Source of the DNA: Streptomyces sp. NBC_01294
GTDB taxonomy: Bacteria > Actinomycetota > Actinomycetes > Streptomycetales > Streptomycetaceae
NCBI RefSeq assembly: GCF_035917235.1
Contig: NZ_CP108423.1
Coordinates: 6,415,501 to 6,479,500, forward strand
DNA: 64,000 bases
Direction: 5' to 3'
Part shown: piece after piece, positions 38,998 through 48,204 of the stretch
Layout of the letters: every line of letters starts with the position of its first letter
Numbering within the stretch: the stretch's first letter is position 1
The notes under the pieces: generated by a model
The model's database searches: none
The model's input: the letters and a program-made list of their open reading frames with translations, nothing else
Told to the model about the DNA's origin: nothing
Position numbers and translations under genes: made by a program

Positions 38998-39981
38998 TTA
39001 CAGCCAGCCGCGGCGCTTGAACATCCGGTGCAGGCCGAGACAGACGGCCACCATGAGCGCCAGCACCGCCGGATAGCCCCAGGTGGACCCGAGTTCCGGC
39101 ATGTGCTCGAAGTTCATCCCGTAGATCCCCGCCACCATCGTGGGGACGGCCGCCATGGCCGCCCAGGCCGAGATCTTGCGCACGTCGTCGTTCTGCCGGA
39201 CCCCCATCTGTGCCAGGTGCGCGGCCAGGGCGTCCGACAGCAGCCGGTCGAGCCCCTCGATGTACTCGCTCGCCTTGGTCAGGTGGTCGGCGACGTCGCG
39301 GAAGAAGGGCTGGGCGTGCTCGTGGACGAAGGGGACCTCCCCGAACGCGAGCCGGTCCATCGGCTGGAGCAGCGGGTTCGTCGCCCGCCGGAACTCCAGC
39401 ACCTGCCGCTTGAACCCGTAGATCCGGGCGGCGGTGTTCTTGGAGTCCGAGGGGTTCGGGGAGAAGACCTCGGCCTCCAGCTCCTCCAGGTCCGCCTGGA
39501 GCTCGGCCGCCACGTCGATGTAGTGGTCCACCACCGCGTCCGCCACCGCGTACAGCACCGCCGTCGGACCGTGCCTGAGGACCTCCGGCTCGTGCTCCAG
39601 CCGACGCCGTACGGCGGCCAGCGCGGCGCCCTCCCCGTGCCGGACCGTGACCACGAAGGAGTCGCCGATGAACAGCATCAACTCGCCCGTGGTCACCGTG
39701 TCGGCGGCCTCGTCGTACGCCACCGGCTTGAGGACGACGAACAGCGAGTCGTCGTACACCTCCAGCTTCGGCCGCTGGTGCGCGTTCAGCGCGTCCTCCA
39801 CCGCGAGCCTGTGCAGCCCGAACTCACGGCTGACGTGGTCGAACTCCTGCTCCGTCGGCTCGTACATGCCGACCCAGAGGAAGGCGTCACCGCTCGCCCG
39901 CGCCTCGTCGAGGGCGTCCGAGAAGTCCTCGGGGCCCTCGGTCCGGAAGCCGTTCCGATAGATCGCGCAGTCGACAATCAC
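38998..39981 (-). CDS. corA: CorA-type magnesium/cobalt channel
   Basis: A 327-residue protein: a soluble N-terminal funnel domain, then two membrane helices at the extreme C-terminus. The pore signature YGMNFEHMPEL lies between them, and the second helix ends in the basic FKRRGWL. CorA forms a pentameric Mg2+ channel gated by cytoplasmic Mg2+. The GTG at 39981 begins VIVDCAIYRNG; an upstream ATG reading ends after three codons and cannot be used. It is divergent from the phosphatase gene by 62 bases. Confidence 0.94.
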   Translation of the reverse strand: MIVDCAIYRNGFRTEGPEDFSDALDEARASGDAFLWVGMYEPTEQEFDHVSREFGLHRLAVEDALNAHQRPKLEVYDDSLFVVLKPVAYDEAADTVTTGELMLFIGDSFVVTVRHGEGAALAAVRRRLEHEPEVLRHGPTAVLYAVADAVVDHYIDVAAELQADLEELEAEVFSPNPSDSKNTAARIYGFKRQVLEFRRATNPLLQPMDRLAFGEVPFVHEHAQPFFRDVADHLTKASEYIEGLDRLLSDALAAHLAQMGVRQNDDVRKISAWAAMAAVPTMVAGIYGMNFEHMPELGSTWGYPAVLALMVAVCLGLHRMFKRRGWL

Positions 39982-40043
39982 GCGGGCATTCTTGCCCGCC
40001 CCGGCCCCGCCCGCACGCCGACGGCAGCACATAGGCTGGGCCC

Positions 40044-40763
40044 ATGGCCACGCTGATCCTCGTACGACACGGGCGGTCCACCGCCAACACCGCTGGGCTG
40101 CTCGCCGGATGGACCCCGGGAGTGGCCCTGGACGAGCGCGGGGCCGAGCAGGCCGCCGCGCTGCCCGGGAGGCTGGCGGGCGTGCCGCTCGCGGCCGCCG
40201 TCACCAGCCCGCTGCAACGCTGCCGGGAGACCCTCGCCCCCCTGCTGGCCGCCAGGCCGGAGCTGGAAGTGCACACCGACGAGCGCATCGGCGAGTGCCA
40301 CTACGGCGACTGGTCGGGCCGCAAACTCTCCGAGCTCTCCGAAGAACCGCTGATGAAGATCGTCCAGCAGCACCCGTCGGCGGCCGCCTTCCCGGGCGGC
40401 GAGTCCATGCGCGCCATGCAGGCGCGCGCCGTGGACGCCGTACGGGAGTGGAACGCGCGGGTCGAGGAGGAGCACGGGAGCGACGCCGTCTTCCTGATGT
40501 GCTCCCACGGCGACATCATCAAGTCCCTTGTCGCGGACGCCCTGGGGATGCACCTGGACCTCTTCCAGCGCATCCACGTCGACCCCTGCTCGGTGACCGC
40601 CATCCGGTACACGCCGACCCGGCCCTTCGTGTTCCGGCTGGGCGACACCGGGGACTTTGGCACCCTCGTACGGCGTCCGGCCGTACCGGAGGCCGTCGCA
40701 TCGGACAAAGACGCCGAAGACACCGGGAACGCGGTCGTGGGAGGCGGCGCGGGCGCGGCATGA
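40044..40763 (+). CDS. Histidine phosphatase (MSMEG_4193/Rv2135c type)
   Basis: A 239-residue protein with the phosphoglycerate-mutase fold. The phospho-histidine motif LVRHGRST (His9), the second Arg in SPLQRCRET, the Glu in GECHYGDWSG and the C-terminal SHGDIIK histidine are all present. It removes phosphate from a small molecule; no mutase-specific loop is apparent. It is the first gene of a same-strand run phosphatase, DUF3090, kinase-like, mshC. A homologous run (Rv2135c-Rv2130c) exists in Mycobacterium, to my recollection. Confidence 0.92.
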   Translation: MATLILVRHGRSTANTAGLLAGWTPGVALDERGAEQAAALPGRLAGVPLAAAVTSPLQRCRETLAPLLAARPELEVHTDERIGECHYGDWSGRKLSELSEEPLMKIVQQHPSAAAFPGGESMRAMQARAVDAVREWNARVEEEHGSDAVFLMCSHGDIIKSLVADALGMHLDLFQRIHVDPCSVTAIRYTPTRPFVFRLGDTGDFGTLVRRPAVPEAVASDKDAEDTGNAVVGGGAGAA

Positions 40764-40840
40764 TCGGACGGAGCAGTAGGGTGGACGGGCCCACACAAGG
40801 GCGCGGATCCGCCCCTGCCACCGAGACTTGGAGACTGGAC

Positions 40841-41431
40841 GTGCCCCGTCAGGTGTTCCTCTACGACCCCCCGGACCGCTTCGTGGCCGGCACGGTCGGT
40901 CTGCCGGGACGCCGTACGTTCTTCCTGCAGGCCTCCTCCGGCACCCGTGTCACCAGCGTCTCCCTGGAGAAGACCCAGGTCGCGGCGCTTGCCGAGCGGA
41001 TGGACGAGCTGCTGGACGAGGTCGTGCGGCGCACCGGCGGCAACGCCCCGGTCCCGGCCGTCGCCCCCACCGAGGCCGCCGACACCGCACCGCTGGACGT
41101 CCCGGTCGAAGAGGAATTCCGCGTCGGGACCATGGCCCTGGCCTGGGACGGCGAAGAGCAGCGGATGATCGTCGAGGCCCAGGCGCTCGTCGAACTCGAC
41201 GCCGACTCCGACGAGGACCTCGCCGAGGCGGAGGAGCGGCTGCTCCAGGACGAGGAGAACGGCCCGCCCATGCTGCGGGTCCGCCTCAGCGGCGCCCAGG
41301 CCCGGGCCTTCGCCAAGCGGGCCCTGGACGTGGTCAACGCAGGCCGCCCGCCGTGCCCGCTGTGCAGTCTGCCGCTGGACCCGGAGGGGCACGTGTGCCC
41401 GCGCCAGAACGGCTACCGGCGCCAGGCGTGA
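40841..41431 (+). CDS. DUF3090 protein with C-terminal zinc knuckle
   Basis: A 196-residue actinobacterial protein. The N-terminal VFLYDPPDRFVAGTVGLPGRRTFFLQA and LEKTQVAALAERMDELLDEV are family hallmarks. The C-terminus CPLCSLPLDPEGHVCPRQNG forms a zinc ribbon (two Cys, then His and Cys). The function is unknown. The GTG at 40841 is preceded by GGAGACTGGAC. Its TGA overlaps the start of the kinase-like gene as GTGA, so they are translationally coupled. Confidence 0.93.
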   Translation: MPRQVFLYDPPDRFVAGTVGLPGRRTFFLQASSGTRVTSVSLEKTQVAALAERMDELLDEVVRRTGGNAPVPAVAPTEAADTAPLDVPVEEEFRVGTMALAWDGEEQRMIVEAQALVELDADSDEDLAEAEERLLQDEENGPPMLRVRLSGAQARAFAKRALDVVNAGRPPCPLCSLPLDPEGHVCPRQNGYRRQA

Positions 41432-42303
41432 CGGACACGGGGGAACTGGAGGAACTGCTCGCCGAGGGCGAGCTGACCGTCGTCGGCCGGATCCGCGAGG
41501 CGTCCAACGCCGTCCTGCTGTGCACGGTCACGCACGACGGCGCGAGCGTCGACTGCGTGTACAAGCCGGTCAAGGGGGAGCGCCCGCTGTGGGACTTCCC
41601 CGACGGGAACCTCGCCCGGCGCGAGGTCGCCGCCTACCTGGTCTCCGAGGCCACCGGATGGGGCCTGGTGCCCCCCACGGTGCTGCGCGACGGGCCCTAC
41701 GGCGAGGGCATGGTCCAGCAGTGGATCGAGTCGGCGGGCCCGGAAGGCGGCCCGGAAGGCGGCCCGGAAGGCGGCCCGGAGGGTGACGCGGAGCGCGATG
41801 CGGAAGGCGGCACCCCGGCGGGCGCCCTCCTCGCGCTCGTCGAGGGCGAGGAGGCGGGGGAGGGCTGGAAGCCCGTCGCCTTCGCCGAGGTCGGGGAGGG
41901 CCGCACCGCCCTGCTCGTCCACGCCGACGACCCGCGGCTGCGCCGGCTCTCCGTACTCGACGCCGTCATCAACAACGGCGACCGCAAGGGCGGCCACCTG
42001 CTGCCCGCGCCCGACGGCCGGCTCTACGGCATCGACCACGGCGTGACCTTCCACGCCGAGGACAAACTGCGCACCCTCCTGTGGGGCTGGGCGGGGGAGC
42101 CGCTGACGGACGAGGCGCGCGAGGTGCTGGACGCGCTCGCCGCCGGGCTCGCCGAGGGAGCCCCGCTCGCCACCCGACTGGCCGAGCTGATCACCGCGGT
42201 CGAGCTGGCCGCCGTACGGGACCGTGTGGCGCACCTGCTGCGCACCGGGACCCACCCGCAGCCTTCCGGGCAGTGGCCCGCGATCCCCTGGCCACCGGTC
42301 TGA
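41428..42303 (+). CDS. SCO1664-family PI3/4-kinase-like protein
   Basis: A 291-residue protein with a compact kinase fold. NAVLLCTVTHDG is the glycine-loop-like strand, YKPVKGERPLWDFPDG carries the ATP-binding Lys, VINNGDRKGGHLL is the catalytic-loop equivalent of HipA/PI3K proteins, and GIDHGVTF carries the metal-binding Asp. An insert of GPEGGPEGGPEG (12-base DNA repeat at about 41737-41784) lies between the lobes. The substrate is unknown. It follows DUF3090 with a GTGA overlap and lies 110 bases before mshC. Confidence 0.9.
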   Translation: MTDTGELEELLAEGELTVVGRIREASNAVLLCTVTHDGASVDCVYKPVKGERPLWDFPDGNLARREVAAYLVSEATGWGLVPPTVLRDGPYGEGMVQQWIESAGPEGGPEGGPEGGPEGDAERDAEGGTPAGALLALVEGEEAGEGWKPVAFAEVGEGRTALLVHADDPRLRRLSVLDAVINNGDRKGGHLLPAPDGRLYGIDHGVTFHAEDKLRTLLWGWAGEPLTDEAREVLDALAAGLAEGAPLATRLAELITAVELAAVRDRVAHLLRTGTHPQPSGQWPAIPWPPV

Positions 42304-42413
42304 TCAGGCCATCGACCGGACGCACAGATCCGGCCAGACCGCAAGAGCGCCGATCAAGACAACAGTGCAGGTCCGGTTCGTTTCCGGAACATCCGTCCGG
42401 TTAGGCTCGAGAC

Positions 42414-43643
42414 ATGCATGCCTGGCCCGCTTCTGAGGTCCCCGCCCTTCCTGGCAAGGGCCGCGACCTCCAGATCCACGACTCCGCGACCCAGGGGACG
42501 ATCACCCTCGTCCCCGGTCCCGTCGCCCGTATCTACGTCTGCGGCATCACCCCGTACGACGCGACCCACATCGGTCACGCGGCGACCTACAACGCGTTCG
42601 ACCTCGTGCAGCGTCTGTGGCTCGACACCAAGCGGCAGGTCCACTACGTCCAGAACGTCACGGACGTGGACGACCCGCTCCTGGAGCGGGCGCTGCGTGA
42701 CGGCCACGACTGGACCGAGCTGGCGGAGCGCGAGACCGCGCTCTTCCGCGAGGACATGACGGCCCTGAGGATGCTGCCGCCGCAGGACTACATCGGAGCC
42801 GTCGAGGCCATACCCGGCATCGTTCCGCTGGTCGAGCGCCTGCGGGACGCGGGCGCGGCGTACGAGCTCGACGGCGACACCTACTTCTCGGTCGAGTCCG
42901 ACCCGCACTTCGGCGGGGTCTCCCACCTCGACGCCGACGCGATGCGGCTGCTGTCGGCGGAGCGGGGCGGCGACCCCGACCGGCCGGGGAAGAAGAACCC
43001 GCTGGACCCGATGCTGTGGATGTCCGCACGTCCGGGCGAGCCGGACTGGGACGGCGGCTCGCTGGGCCGCGGCCGGCCGGGCTGGCACATCGAGTGCGTG
43101 GCCATCGCCCTGGACCACCTGGGCATGGGCTTCGACATCCAGGGCGGCGGGTCGGACCTGGCGTTCCCGCACCACGAGATGGGCGCGTCGCACGCACAGG
43201 CGCTGACGGGCGAGTTCCCGATGGCCAAGGCGTACGTCCACGCGGGCATGGTGGCGCTGCACGGCGAGAAGATGTCGAAGTCGAAGGGCAACCTCGTCTT
43301 CGTGTCGGCGCTGCGACGTGCCGGGGTGGACCCGGCGGCGATCCGCCTGGCCCTGCTGGCGCACCACTACCGGGCCGACTGGGAGTGGACGGACGCCATC
43401 CTCGCCGAGGCCGTGGCCCGGCTGGAGCGGTGGCGCGCGGCCGTGTCCCGGCCGGACGGGCTGCCGGCGGACGCGCTGGTCGAGGAGGTCCGCGAGGCCC
43501 TCTCGAACGACCTCGACGCCCCGGCGGCGCTCGCGGCGGTGGACCGCTGGGTGGACGCGCAGAACGCCTCGGACGGGGACGACGAGTCGGCCCCGGGCCT
43601 GGTCTCGCGCACGGTGGACGCGCTGCTCGGCGTGGCCCTGTAG
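42414..43643 (+). CDS. mshC: MshC, cysteine:GlcN-Ins ligase (mycothiol synthesis)
   Basis: A 409-residue class I cysteinyl-tRNA-synthetase relative without the anticodon domain. Zn ligand Cys43 (YVCGITPYD), the HIGH motif at 52-55, [14 protein letters not shown], the [16 protein letters not shown] block and KMSKSKGN near 288 are present. It joins L-cysteine to GlcN-Ins, the penultimate step of mycothiol synthesis. The ATG at 42414 begins [11 protein letters not shown] terminator follows. Its genomic partners upstream, a phosphatase, DUF3090 and a kinase-like protein, are conserved across actinobacteria. Confidence 0.97.
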   Translation: MHAWPASEVPALPGKGRDLQIHDSATQGTITLVPGPVARIYVCGITPYDATHIGHAATYNAFDLVQRLWLDTKRQVHYVQNVTDVDDPLLERALRDGHDWTELAERETALFREDMTALRMLPPQDYIGAVEAIPGIVPLVERLRDAGAAYELDGDTYFSVESDPHFGGVSHLDADAMRLLSAERGGDPDRPGKKNPLDPMLWMSARPGEPDWDGGSLGRGRPGWHIECVAIALDHLGMGFDIQGGGSDLAFPHHEMGASHAQALTGEFPMAKAYVHAGMVALHGEKMSKSKGNLVFVSALRRAGVDPAAIRLALLAHHYRADWEWTDAILAEAVARLERWRAAVSRPDGLPADALVEEVREALSNDLDAPAALAAVDRWVDAQNASDGDDESAPGLVSRTVDALLGVAL

Positions 43644-43660
43644 CCGCCCCGCAGCCCTGC

Positions 43661-43694
43661 CGATGCCCCCTGGCCACCCGGCCCGGGGGCATCG
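43661..43694 (+). terminator. Terminator of mshC
   Basis: CGATGCCCCC pairs with GGGGGCATCG across a 14-base loop, 18 bases after the mshC stop. Confidence 0.8.
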
Positions 43695-43699
43695 CCTTT

Positions 43700-43800
43700 C
43701 CCGCGGCGAGGCTGAAGGATCGGGGCTCCGCCCCGGACCCCGCGCCTCAGACGCCGGCGAGGCTGAAAGATCGCCTCAAACGCCGGCGGGGCTGGATTTT
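43700..43800. repeat. Dispersed Streptomyces intergenic repeat
   Basis: Two copies of GGCGAGGCTGAARGATCG and of CCTCARACGCCGGCGRGGCTG surround GGCTCCGCCCCGGACCCCGC. This combination is a repeat common between Streptomyces genes. It fills the gap between mshC and the convergent parJ. Confidence 0.75.
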
Positions 43801-43820
43801 CAGGGGACGCCCCCGCGATG

Positions 43821-44822
43821 TCAGGACTCCGGCGGGGTGTTGTCCTCGTCGGGGGACGGGGCGGGCGGCGGCTCCGCTTCCTCCCCGGAGGGGTCCGGCT
43901 TGCGCTTCGGGGGGCGGGGGAGGCCGCCCGAGGTGTCGCGGAGGTACGACCCGTCCCCCGGCTCCGGAGCCGGGCCCGCCGCCGGATCCCGCCGCCGCAG
44001 GTACCGCTCGAACTCCCGGGCGATCGCGTCGCCCGACGCCTCCGGCAGGTCCGCAGTGTCCCGCGCCTCCTCCAGCGTCTGGACGTACTCCGCCACTTCG
44101 CTGTCCTCGGCGGCCAGTTGGTCCACGCCCAGCTGCCACGCCCGTGCGTCCTCCGGCAGTTCGCCCAGCGGGATCCGGATGTCGATCAGATCCTCCAGCC
44201 GGTTCAGGAGGGCCAGGGTGGCCTTGGGGTTCGGCGGCTGCGACACGTAGTGCGGCACCGCCGCCCACAACGACACCGCCGGGACGCCCGCGTGCGTACA
44301 GGCCTCCTGCAGGATGCCCACGATCCCCGTCGGACCCTCGTACTTGGTCTCCTCCAGGTCCATCGTCCGCGCCAGGTCCGCGTCCGAGGTGACCCCGCTC
44401 ACCGGCACCGGCCGGGTGTGCGGCGTGTCCCCGAGCAGCGCCCCCAGGATGACCACCATCTCCACGCCCAGCTCGTGCGCGAAGCCGAGGATCTCGTTGC
44501 AGAACGACCGCCACCGCATGGACGGTTCGATTCCACGGACCAGCACCAGGTCGCGCGGTTTGGCACCGCCGATCCGGACCACGGACAGCCGTGTCGTCGG
44601 CCACGTGATCTTCCGTACCCCGTTGTCCAGCCACACCGTCGGCCGGTTGACCTGGAAGTCGTAGTAGTCCTCGGCGTCGAGCGCCGCGAACACCTCGCCC
44701 TTCCACTCCCGGTCCAGGTGCGCGACCGCACCGGAGGCCGCGTCACCCGCGTCGTTCCAGCCCTCGAACGCGGCCACCATGACCGGGTCGATCAGCTCGG
44801 GCACGCCCTCAAGCTCGATCAC
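43821..44822 (-). CDS. parJ: PAC2-family protein, ParJ
   Basis: A 333-residue PAC2-fold (proteasome assembly chaperone 2-like) protein. It opens MIELEGVPELIDPVMVAAFEGWNDAGDAAS, with RPTVWLDNGVRKITWP and VVILGALLGDTPHTRPVPV. The tail after residue 290 is Pro/Glu-rich. The S. coelicolor counterpart SCO1662, ParJ, binds ParA and affects chromosome segregation in aerial hyphae; the assignment rests on synteny beside mshC and glpD. The ATG at 44822 starts the gene. A role linked to the nearby proteasome genes is another possibility. Confidence 0.9.
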   Translation of the reverse strand: MIELEGVPELIDPVMVAAFEGWNDAGDAASGAVAHLDREWKGEVFAALDAEDYYDFQVNRPTVWLDNGVRKITWPTTRLSVVRIGGAKPRDLVLVRGIEPSMRWRSFCNEILGFAHELGVEMVVILGALLGDTPHTRPVPVSGVTSDADLARTMDLEETKYEGPTGIVGILQEACTHAGVPAVSLWAAVPHYVSQPPNPKATLALLNRLEDLIDIRIPLGELPEDARAWQLGVDQLAAEDSEVAEYVQTLEEARDTADLPEASGDAIAREFERYLRRRDPAAGPAPEPGDGSYLRDTSGGLPRPPKRKPDPSGEEAEPPPAPSPDEDNTPPES

Positions 44823-44900
44823 CCAGGTCTCCTTCCGAAGTTCCCTTGTGTACGTGGGTCAGCCTAAGCCTTGATACGACGTCGGCCACAGCCCACGACA

Positions 44901-44930
44901 GAGGGGCGGTTCCCCTCGGAACCGCCCCTC
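44901..44930. terminator. Terminator of the glp operon
   Basis: GAGGGGCGGTTCC and GGAACCGCCCCTC form a perfect 13-base stem with a four-base loop, 20 bases beyond the glpD stop on the minus strand. Confidence 0.85.
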
Positions 44931-44949
44931 TTCCCCACCTGCGTGAGAG

Positions 44950-46557
44950 CTATGCCTTGTGGCCCAGCATCTCCTCGACGCGGGCCCGTACGGCCTCGTC
45001 GTCCAGACCGCGGATCGTCACCGTCGTACGGCGGCGCAGCACGTCGTCGACCGTCTCGGCCCACTCGTTGTCGCGGGCGTAGGCGACCTGCGCCCAGATC
45101 TCCGGGCCGTCCGGGTGGATGCGCTCGGCCAGCGCCGGGTCCTCGTTCGCGATCCGCGCGATGTCGAAGGCCAGCGAGCCGTAGTGCGAGGCCAGGTGGC
45201 GCGCGGTCAGCGGGTCCATCCGGGTGCCCGGTTCACGGTCCACCAGCAGCCGGTGCGCGACCGCGTTCGGGTTGGCGACACCGGGCAGCGCGATCCGGCG
45301 CACCAGGGACTTCACCGGCTCCATGTCCTCGGTCAGCGGGCTGCCCGGGAGCTTCGCCAGCTTGTCCATGACCACGCGGCCGATGTGGCGGTACGTCGTC
45401 CACTTGCCGCCGGCCACCGACAGCATGCCGCCGGCGCCCTCGGAGACGACCGTCTCGCGCTTGGCCTTCTCCACGCCGCCGGGGCCGCCGGGCAGCACCC
45501 GCAGGCCCGCGAAGGCGTACGTCATCAGGGAGCGGTCGAGGTCCGCGTCCTTCACGGAGAAGGCCGCCTCGTCCAGGATCTGGGCGATGTCGGACTCGGT
45601 GGCGCGCACGTCCGCCGGGTCGCCCTCGTACACCTCGTCGGTGGTGCCGAGCAGCAGCTGGTCCTCCCACGGGAGGGCGAAGGTGATGCGGTACTTGTCG
45701 ATCGGGGTGGCCATGGCGGCCTTCCACGGCGACTTGCGCTTCATGACGATGTGCGCGCCCTTGGAGAGGCGGATCGACGGCATGGAGTGCTTGTCTTCCA
45801 TGCGCCGCAGGTGGTCCACCCACGGGCCGGTGGCGTTGAGCACGACCCGTGCGTCGACCCCGAACTCGGTGCCGTCGAGACGGTCCTTGAGATCGGCGCC
45901 GGTGACCCGGCCCCGCGTCTTGCGCAGACCGGTGACCTCGGCGTGGTTGAGGACGACCGCGCCCGACTCGACGGCCGCGCGGACCGTCATGACGGCGACG
46001 CGGGAGTCGTTCATCTGGTGGTCGTAGTAGACCGCGACGGCCTTGAGGTTGTCCGTCTTCAGGCCCGGGTTGTCGGCGGCGGCACGGGCCGGGGATATGA
46101 CCTTGCCCATGCCGTCGCCGAAGGCCGAGAGGGCGGAGTAGGCGAAGACGCCCGCGCCCAGCTTGGCCGCTCCCACCGGACCGCCCTTGTAGACCGGCAG
46201 GTAGAAGGTGAGCGGGTTGACCAGGTGCGGGGCCACGTCCTTGGCCAGCACCCGCCGCTCGTGGTGGTTCTCCGCGACCAGCTTGACCGCGCCGGTCTGC
46301 AGGTAGCGCAGGCCGCCGTGGACGAGCTTGGAGGAGGCCGAGGAGGTGGCGCCGGCGAAGTCGCCGGCGTCCACCATGGCAACCCGCAGACCCGACTGCG
46401 CGGCGTGCCAGGCCACCGAGGTGCCCAGGATTCCACCGCCGATGACCAGCAGGTCGTACGTGGCCTTCGCCAGCTGCTCACGGGTCTCGGCGCGGCTCGC
46501 GTTCGAACCGGCGGTCGGGTGCGTACCCAGGGCGGGAACGCTCTGCAGGCTGCTCAT
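44950..46557 (-). CDS. glpD: Glycerol-3-phosphate dehydrogenase GlpD
   Basis: A 535-residue FAD enzyme oxidising sn-glycerol 3-phosphate to dihydroxyacetone phosphate and passing electrons to menaquinone. The Rossmann motif LLVIGGGILGTSVAWHAAQSG near residue 35, GATSSASSKLVHGGLRYL (phosphate binding), LLLGTTDEVYEGDP and SVAGGKWTTYRHIG are family blocks. It is membrane-associated without a membrane helix. It is third in the order glpF-glpK-glpD, 39 bases after glpK. The ATG at 46557 follows AAAGAG. Confidence 0.96.
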   Translation of the reverse strand: MSSLQSVPALGTHPTAGSNASRAETREQLAKATYDLLVIGGGILGTSVAWHAAQSGLRVAMVDAGDFAGATSSASSKLVHGGLRYLQTGAVKLVAENHHERRVLAKDVAPHLVNPLTFYLPVYKGGPVGAAKLGAGVFAYSALSAFGDGMGKVISPARAAADNPGLKTDNLKAVAVYYDHQMNDSRVAVMTVRAAVESGAVVLNHAEVTGLRKTRGRVTGADLKDRLDGTEFGVDARVVLNATGPWVDHLRRMEDKHSMPSIRLSKGAHIVMKRKSPWKAAMATPIDKYRITFALPWEDQLLLGTTDEVYEGDPADVRATESDIAQILDEAAFSVKDADLDRSLMTYAFAGLRVLPGGPGGVEKAKRETVVSEGAGGMLSVAGGKWTTYRHIGRVVMDKLAKLPGSPLTEDMEPVKSLVRRIALPGVANPNAVAHRLLVDREPGTRMDPLTARHLASHYGSLAFDIARIANEDPALAERIHPDGPEIWAQVAYARDNEWAETVDDVLRRRTTVTIRGLDDEAVRARVEEMLGHKA

Positions 46558-46596
46558 ATCTCTTTAGCTCCTCGTCGATTCGTCAGCCGAGTGCGG

Positions 46597-48123
46597 TCAG
46601 CTGGCGTCTTCGTCGTCGACCCAGCCCATGGACCGCTCCACGGCCTTGAGCCAGCTCTTGTACTCGCGGTCCCGCTGCTCGGCGGGCATCCGCGGGGTCC
46701 ACTCCGCCGCGCGGCGCCAGTTGGCGCGCAGGGCGTCGGTGTCGGGCCAGAAGCCGACGGCCAGGCCGGCGGCGTAGGCGGCGCCGAGGCAGGTGGTCTC
46801 GGCGACCATCGGGCGCACCACGGGGGCGTCCAGGAAGTCCGAGAGCGTCTGCATCAGCAGGTTGTTGGAGGTCATGCCGCCGTCGACCTTGAGGGCCGCG
46901 AGCTCGACGCCCGAGTCCTTGGTCATGGCGTCGGTGATCTCGCGGGTCTGCCAGGCGGTGGCCTCCAGGACGGCACGGGCGATGTGCGCCTTGGTGACGT
47001 ACCGGGTGAGGCCGGTGACCACGCCGCGGGCGTCGGAGCGCCAGTACGGGGCGAAGAGGCCGGAGAAGGCCGGGACGAAGTAGACGCCGCCGTTGTCCTC
47101 GACCGAGGAGGCCAGGGTCTCGATCTCGGCCGCGGACTTGATCAGGCCCATCTGGTCGCGCATCCACTGGACGAGCGAGCCGGTGACGGCGATGGAGCCC
47201 TCCAGCGCGTAGACCGGCTTCTGGTCGCCGATCTGGTAGCCGACCGTGGTCAGCAGGCCGCTGTAGGAGTTGATGATCTTGTCGCCGGTGTTCATCAGCA
47301 TGAACGTTCCGGTGCCGTACGTGGACTTGGCCTCGCCCTCGGCGAAACAGGTCTGGCCGAAGAGGGCGGCCTGCTGGTCACCGAGCGCCGAGGCGACCGG
47401 GACACCGGCGAGGACGCCTTCCTTGACGTGGCCGTAGACCTCGGCGGAGGACTTGATCTCCGGGAGGACGTTGAGCGGGACCTCCATGGACTCGGCGATC
47501 TTCTCGTCCCAGGCCAGGGTGTGCAGGTTCATCAGCATGGTGCGCGAGGCGTTGGTGACGTCCGTGACGTGCACGCCGCCCTGCGGGCCACCCGTGAGGT
47601 TCCAGATGATCCACGAGTCCATGGTGCCGAAGAGGATGTCCCCGGCCTCGGCGCGTGCCCGCAGGCCCTCGACGTTGTCGAGCAGCCAGCGGACCTTCGG
47701 GCCGGCGAAGTAGCTCGCCAGCGGCAGGCCGGTCTCGCGGCGGAAGCGGTCCTGGCCGACGTTGCGGCCGAGCTCCTTGCACAGGGCGTCGGTGCGGGTG
47801 TCCTGCCAGACCAGCGCGTTGTGCACCGGCTCGCCGGTGTGGCGGTCCCACAGGACCGTGGTCTCGCGCTGGTTGGTGATGCCGACGGCCTTGACGTCGG
47901 CGGAGGTGATCTCGGCCTTGGCGATGGCGCCGGCGACGACCTCCTGGACGTTGGTCCAGATCTCCGTGGCGTCGTGCTCGACCTGGCCCGGCTTCGGGAA
48001 GATCTGCTCGTGCTCCTTCTGGTCGACGGCGACGATGCGGCCGTCGCGGTCGAAGACGATGCAGCGCGAGGACGTGGTGCCCTGGTCGATCGCGGCGATG
48101 AAGGGGCCGGTGCTGGTGGTCAT
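46597..48123 (-). CDS. glpK: Glycerol kinase GlpK
   Basis: A 508-residue FGGY kinase that phosphorylates glycerol with ATP to trap it in the cell. Motifs are [20 protein letters not shown] at the start, the [15 protein letters not shown] block, [12 protein letters not shown] and [15 protein letters not shown] for ATP binding. The ATG at 48123 follows AGGAGC. The gene lies 81 bases after glpF and 39 before glpD, consistent with one transcript under GylR. Confidence 0.97.
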   Translation of the reverse strand: MTTSTGPFIAAIDQGTTSSRCIVFDRDGRIVAVDQKEHEQIFPKPGQVEHDATEIWTNVQEVVAGAIAKAEITSADVKAVGITNQRETTVLWDRHTGEPVHNALVWQDTRTDALCKELGRNVGQDRFRRETGLPLASYFAGPKVRWLLDNVEGLRARAEAGDILFGTMDSWIIWNLTGGPQGGVHVTDVTNASRTMLMNLHTLAWDEKIAESMEVPLNVLPEIKSSAEVYGHVKEGVLAGVPVASALGDQQAALFGQTCFAEGEAKSTYGTGTFMLMNTGDKIINSYSGLLTTVGYQIGDQKPVYALEGSIAVTGSLVQWMRDQMGLIKSAAEIETLASSVEDNGGVYFVPAFSGLFAPYWRSDARGVVTGLTRYVTKAHIARAVLEATAWQTREITDAMTKDSGVELAALKVDGGMTSNNLLMQTLSDFLDAPVVRPMVAETTCLGAAYAAGLAVGFWPDTDALRANWRRAAEWTPRMPAEQRDREYKSWLKAVERSMGWVDDEDAS

Positions 48124-48204
48124 GATGGCTGCTCCTGGCAGGTCTGGTGAGTAGGCGGAATCAGGAGGGCGGTGCGGATCTTGCGATCGTGCCGGTACTG
48201 CTGA

